Assembly: GCA_900319075.1 (NCBI GenBank)
Contig: ONMZ01000030.1
Location: 1 to 37,805 of the forward strand
Origin: an uncultured Eubacteriales bacterium
GTDB lineage: Bacteria; Bacillota; Clostridia; Oscillospirales; Ruminococcaceae
Direction: 5' to 3'
DNA length: 37,805 bases
Position numbers and translations under genes: made by a program. Below, piece after piece: positions 34,161-37,805 of this stretch. Numbering within the stretch: position 1 is the stretch's first letter; every line of letters starts with the position of its first letter. The notes beneath the pieces are model-generated. The model had not been told where the DNA came from, did no database searches, and saw nothing but the letters and a program-made list of their open reading frames with translations.

Positions 34161-36433
34161 TCATAAGACTTTACGGCATTGTTCAGGGCGTAGGCTTCAG
34201 ACCCTTTGTTGCAAGGACCGCACGCTCTATGGGCGTGCTTGGGACGGTGGCAAATAAAGGCTCCTGCGTGGAGATATTTGCACAGGGGGAAAAGGAAGTT
34301 CTTGATAGGTTTGTATACGCTGTAAAAAACCGTGCTCCGGAGCGTGCGGCGGTCATCTCTGCCGATGTAAGACAGGTAAAGGACAAAAGCTTTGACTCCT
34401 TTGAGATAATCCAAAGCGAAAAGGAGGAAGGGGCAATATTTGTTTCGCCGGATATCGCCACCTGTGATAAATGCCGAAGGGAGCTGTTTGACAAAAACGA
34501 CAGACGGTATCTTCACCCGTTTATAAACTGTACCCAGTGCGGTCCACGGCTGACGATCCTTGAAGCAATGCCCTATGACAGGGAAAGAACCACCATGAAA
34601 AGCTTTCCCATGTGCCCCGATTGTGAGTACGAATACACTCATGCTCACACCAGAAGATACGACGCCCAGCCTGTGTGCTGCAACGACTGCGGACCGCAGG
34701 TGTATATTGTACACAGGGAAATAAAGGGCGGTGACGCCATAACATTTGCACGCAAAAGCATAATGGAAGGAAAGATAATCGCAGTTAAAGGTATAGGCGG
34801 CTTTCACCTTTGCTGCGATGCAGCTAACGAGCAGGCGGTGGGCAGGCTGAGAAAACTGAAAAACCGTCCTGCAAAACCCTTTGCGGTCATGATGAAAGAC
34901 ATGGATACCGTTGAGCGTGAATGCCATGTGCTTGAGGGACAAAAGGAATTTCTGACCGGCTACCAAAAACCCATACTGCTTCTTGAAAAGAAAGAGGAGG
35001 GGGAGCTTTGTCCCGGCGTTTCTCCGGACAATCCCACAGTAGGTGTCATGCTGCCCTATGCACCGGTGCAGATGCTTTTGTTTGATTACCCTGACGAGGT
35101 AAAAATGACCGACTGCCTGGTGATGACAAGCGGCAACGTTTCGGGAGCGCCTATCTGCCGAAACGATGAGGATGCACAAAAACAGATCGGCTCCTACTGT
35201 GATCTGATGCTTTCTCACAACAGGGAAATACTTATCCGTGCAGACGATTCGGTGATGGACTGGTTTGACGGCAAACCGTATATGATACGCCGAAGCCGTG
35301 GATTTGCACCCCTGCCGGTCATGGTGAGCAAGGAAAAAGAGGTAACATCTCTTGCAATAGGAGGAGAGCTTAAAAACACCTTTTGCATAGGCAAGAACAG
35401 ACTGCTGTATCTGTCATCGTATGTGGGAGATATGGCGGACATAAGAACGGTAAACGCCCTGAAAGAATCCGTGGGACGAATGCAGGAGCTGCTTGAGGCT
35501 CAGCCGACGATCTGTGTGTGCGATATGCACCCTAAGTATAATACCGTTACCGTCGCACAGGAAACAGGCTTGCCGCTGGTGAGGTTGCAGCACCATTACG
35601 CTCATATCCTTTCCTGTATGGCGGAGAACGACTGCGATGAAAAGGTCATTGGTGTTTCCTTTGACGGCACAGGCTACGGCACGGACGGCACCATATGGGG
35701 AGGCGAGATACTCGTTTGCGATACCCACGGATTTGAAAGATCAGCAAGTATAAAGCCTTTCAAACAGGTGGGAGGAGATGCTTCCTCAAAAGAGGGCTGG
35801 CGTATCGCTGTTCAGCTGATAAGGGATTCCTGGGGCGAGAAAGCACAGAAGGTATGCAGCGAACTTGGTATCTGCGATGAAAAAACATTCAAGCTGCAAT
35901 CGGTAATGGCGGACAAGGGTATAAACACCGTCACTTCCACCAGCGCAGGCAGGCTTTTTGATGCAGTGAGTGCGATCCTCGGTATAAGGAGGAGTTCCAC
36001 CTTTGAGGGCGAAAGCTCAATGAGCCTTGAATTTGCAGCCGAGAGATTTGAAAAGCAGCAGGCGGAGTGTGAAAAGACAGCTGCACGCATCAACGGCAGC
36101 GGCTTTGAAACGATAGATACGACCTCGCTTGCGGGTGAGATAGCAAGGCGTTTTATTGACGGCGAAAGTGCCGAAAAGCTTGCCTTTGTTTTCCACACCT
36201 CACTTGCGGACGGTATAGTAAGATGCTGCGAAAGTATCAGCCGGAAAACAGGCGTAAAAAAATGTGCATTAAGCGGAGGAGTGTTCCAGAACAAGCTGCT
36301 TTTAAGGTTGGTAAAGCAGCAGCTCCGGGAGCTTGGCTTTGAGGTGCTTATCCATTCCCTTGTCCCGGCAAACGACGGTGGGATCGCCCTTGGGCAGGCT
36401 TATTATGCACTTTGCAATTGTAATAACGAATAA
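34148..36433 (+). CDS. hypF: Hydrogenase maturation carbamoyltransferase HypF
   Basis: Transfers a carbamoyl group from carbamoyl phosphate to the C-terminal cysteine of HypE, the source of the cyanide ligands of [NiFe] hydrogenase. All domains are present in the 761 residues. An acylphosphatase domain (1-90, 'YGIVQGVGFRPFV') comes first. A double zinc finger follows with Cys106/109, 128/131, 156/159, 178/181 in the exact CxxC-x18-CxxC-x24-CxxC-x18-CxxC pattern. Then come a YrdC-like domain (about 200-385) and a Kae1-like domain (about 400-755) with the metal ligands in 'HHYAHILSCM' and 'SFDGTGYGTDG'. ATG 34148 has GGAGG upstream and overlaps K2, tying hypF to the nitrogenase-like genes. Confidence 0.96.
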   Translation: MPCLIIRLYGIVQGVGFRPFVARTARSMGVLGTVANKGSCVEIFAQGEKEVLDRFVYAVKNRAPERAAVISADVRQVKDKSFDSFEIIQSEKEEGAIFVSPDIATCDKCRRELFDKNDRRYLHPFINCTQCGPRLTILEAMPYDRERTTMKSFPMCPDCEYEYTHAHTRRYDAQPVCCNDCGPQVYIVHREIKGGDAITFARKSIMEGKIIAVKGIGGFHLCCDAANEQAVGRLRKLKNRPAKPFAVMMKDMDTVERECHVLEGQKEFLTGYQKPILLLEKKEEGELCPGVSPDNPTVGVMLPYAPVQMLLFDYPDEVKMTDCLVMTSGNVSGAPICRNDEDAQKQIGSYCDLMLSHNREILIRADDSVMDWFDGKPYMIRRSRGFAPLPVMVSKEKEVTSLAIGGELKNTFCIGKNRLLYLSSYVGDMADIRTVNALKESVGRMQELLEAQPTICVCDMHPKYNTVTVAQETGLPLVRLQHHYAHILSCMAENDCDEKVIGVSFDGTGYGTDGTIWGGEILVCDTHGFERSASIKPFKQVGGDASSKEGWRIAVQLIRDSWGEKAQKVCSELGICDEKTFKLQSVMADKGINTVTSTSAGRLFDAVSAILGIRRSSTFEGESSMSLEFAAERFEKQQAECEKTAARINGSGFETIDTTSLAGEIARRFIDGESAEKLAFVFHTSLADGIVRCCESISRKTGVKKCALSGGVFQNKLLLRLVKQQLRELGFEVLIHSLVPANDGGIALGQAYYALCNCNNE

Positions 36434-36453
36434 TAAAAATGGAGGTATAAATT

Positions 36454-36660
36454 ATGTGTGTAGGTTTATCGGCAAAAGTGGTCGACCTTAAAGACGGTAC
36501 GGCGGTGATCGACGCAAGCGGAGCAAAAAGAAGCGTCAGCGCAGAGCTGCTTGACGATCTGGAAATAGGCGATTACGTAATGGTACACGCAGGTGTTGCC
36601 ATCGCAAAGATCACCGACGATGACGAAAATGAAACCAATAAGATCATGGAGGAACTGTAA
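36454..36660 (+). CDS. hypC: Hydrogenase maturation chaperone HypC
   Basis: A 68-residue HypC/HybG/HupF-family chaperone. The N-terminal Met-Cys (MCVGLSAKV) provides the essential Cys2 that holds the Fe(CN)2CO unit with HypD and docks on the target precursor. The rest is the small OB-like barrel ('VIDASGAKRSVSAELL', 'IGDYVMVHAGVAIAKI'). ATG 36454 has GGAGG upstream; the gene is 20 bases after hypF and its stop overlaps the hypD start by one base (TAATG). In other organisms HypC delivers to a [NiFe] hydrogenase large subunit, which is not encoded here. Confidence 0.95.
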   Translation: MCVGLSAKVVDLKDGTAVIDASGAKRSVSAELLDDLEIGDYVMVHAGVAIAKITDDDENETNKIMEEL

Positions 36661-37706
36661 TGGAAAACTTGAACGGTCTTTCCCCAAAGGAGATCCTGCA
36701 AAGCTATAACGGCAGAAAACTGCGGATCATGGAGGTCTGCGGCACCCACACTCACGAGATATTCCGCCTTGGGATAAGAAAGATACTTCCCGAAAGCATC
36801 GAGCTTATCTCCGGACCCGGGTGTCCTGTGTGCGTGACACCTGTGGGGTTTATTGACGAGGCGTGCTGTCTTGCGCTTGAAAAGGGGTGCGTGATCTGCA
36901 CCTTCGGCGATCTTATAAGAGTCCCCGGAACACAAATGAGCCTTGCAGATGCAAGAAGCAAGGGCGCACAGATAAAGACCGTATACTCGCCCCTTGACGC
37001 CGTGGAATTTGCAAAGGATAATCCCGACAAGCAGGTGGTGTTTCTTGCCGTCGGGTTTGAGACCACAACGCCCTCTGCTTGTATAGCGGTAGAACAGGCA
37101 AAAAAACAAGGGCTTGACAATTTCTCCATTCTGTGTGCAAACAAGACCATGCCAAACGCTTATCAGGCTTTAAAGGGAAGCGCCGATGCTTTTCTTTTCC
37201 CCGGTCATGTTAATGCCATAACGGGAAATACCGCCTGCCGTGAGCTTTGCAAACAGGGTGTGAGCGGAGTCGTTGCAGGCTTTACCGCAAAGGAACTGCT
37301 GACGGCGCTTGCGGTAACGGTGACGCTGCTGCAAAAGGGTGAGCCGTTCTTTGTAAACTGCTATCCGAGAGTCGTTAAGGAAGAGGGAAGCCCTGCGGCG
37401 CAAAAGCTTATGGCAAAGGTAATGGAGCCTTGCGACAGCGAGTGGAGAGGCCTTGGCGTGATAAAAATGTCGGGCATGAAGCTGCGTGACGAGTATGCGG
37501 AATTTGACGCACGCAAAAAGTACAGCCTGCCCGAAATGAAAGGCAAGCCAAACCCTGCCTGCCGCTGCGGCGATGTTTTGCAGGGCAAGTGCAAGCCAAG
37601 CGACTGTAAGGTGTTCGGCAAGGTTTGTACACCGCAGCACCCCGTAGGTGCTTGTATGGTCTCCGGCGAAGGCGCTTGCTCGGCATATTATCAGTACGGT
37701 ATGTAA
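36660..37706 (+). CDS. hypD: Hydrogenase maturation Fe-S protein HypD
   Basis: Redox Fe-S scaffold on which the Fe(CN)2CO group is assembled with HypC and HypE. The 348-residue protein has Cys27 in CGTHTHE (iron-binding cysteine), GPGCPVC with Cys55/Cys58, 'VGFETTTP', 'PGHVNAITG' and the C-terminal [4Fe-4S] ligands in the 'CRCGDVLQGKCKPSDC' region. The length is typical and the gene is complete. ATG 36660 has GGAGG upstream. hypE, the usual next partner, is not found before the window ends. Confidence 0.96.
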   Translation: MENLNGLSPKEILQSYNGRKLRIMEVCGTHTHEIFRLGIRKILPESIELISGPGCPVCVTPVGFIDEACCLALEKGCVICTFGDLIRVPGTQMSLADARSKGAQIKTVYSPLDAVEFAKDNPDKQVVFLAVGFETTTPSACIAVEQAKKQGLDNFSILCANKTMPNAYQALKGSADAFLFPGHVNAITGNTACRELCKQGVSGVVAGFTAKELLTALAVTVTLLQKGEPFFVNCYPRVVKEEGSPAAQKLMAKVMEPCDSEWRGLGVIKMSGMKLRDEYAEFDARKKYSLPEMKGKPNPACRCGDVLQGKCKPSDCKVFGKVCTPQHPVGACMVSGEGACSAYYQYGM

Positions 37707-37744
37707 GATAAATCAGAATTTACCGCAGCACCCTTGCGTGGCAG

Positions 37745-37781
37745 CTGGGGGAAACCCTTTTGGAGAAGGGTTATCCCCCAG
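37745..37781. repeat. Palindromic intergenic repeat after hypD
   Basis: CTGGGGG-AAACCCTT ... AAGGGTTAT-CCCCCAG forms a long stem-loop, followed by ACCCCCTTCC rather than a T-run, so it is not a standard terminator. It looks like a dispersed palindromic intergenic repeat, like the GC-rich island at 20.5 kb but of different sequence. The window ends 24 bases later with no further gene. Confidence 0.6.
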
Positions 37782-37805
37782 ACCCCCTTCCTAAACCTCT
37801 TAATG

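Noticed and set aside
34028-35218. 396-codon open frame on the minus strand
   Set aside because: Antisense to the K2 end and hypF, both clearly real; composition is that of a codon-bias shadow.

Overview
The window looks like the chromosome of an anaerobic, Gram-positive, probably spore-forming gut bacterium of the class Clostridia, most like Ruminococcus and relatives (Oscillospiraceae). The support is: near-consensus sigma-A promoters with 17-base spacers throughout, a T-box leader, the forespore sigma factor SigG, a YlmC-type sporulation protein, a Spo0A-like regulator, a family-3 glycosidase, [FeFe]-hydrogenase maturases and GC-rich palindromic repeat islands. The genus is an inference. 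No rRNA, tRNA, CRISPR array, transposase or phage gene was seen.

Layout. 1-5.2 kb (+): a small membrane protein overlapping proS, an ECF sigma factor with its probable membrane anti-sigma factor, and a stand-alone TrpB2-type gene behind a tryptophan T-box. 5.3-7.9 kb (-): secD-secF. 8-10.2 kb (+): tex. 10.2-13.6 kb (-): a GH3 glycosidase, an XRE/S24-type regulator and a nitroreductase. 13.7-20.4 kb (+): a purF 5' remnant, asnB, then carA-carB behind a promoter with an attenuator-like hairpin. 20.4-20.9 kb: a non-coding island holding a duplicated 99-bp repeat. 20.9-25 kb (-): rpsB-tsf, ylmC, a Spo0A-like gene with a degenerate receiver, and sigG.

25.1-37.7 kb (+) is the notable part. One co-directional, mostly overlapping gene string reads: TM1266-type hydrogenase-system regulator, hydF, hydE, then two consecutive modules each made of a NifH-like reductase and two nitrogenase-component-1-like subunits (H1-D1-K1, H2-D2-K2), then hypF, hypC, hypD. 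The NifH-like proteins keep the P-loop and both [4Fe-4S] cysteines. The D/K proteins are short and divergent but keep P-cluster-like cysteines. No nifB or nifEN, no hydrogenase structural subunit, no hydG and no hypA, hypB or hypE lies in the window.

The arrangement suggests a nitrogenase-like two-component reductase whose cofactor or substrate is an organometallic Fe-CO/CN unit made by the Hyp (and perhaps Hyd) machinery. One module may act as assembly scaffold for the other. This functional reading is inference; the gene order, motifs and overlaps are seen directly. A terminator with a competing upstream pairing partner lies between the regulator gene and hydF and may control the whole operon.
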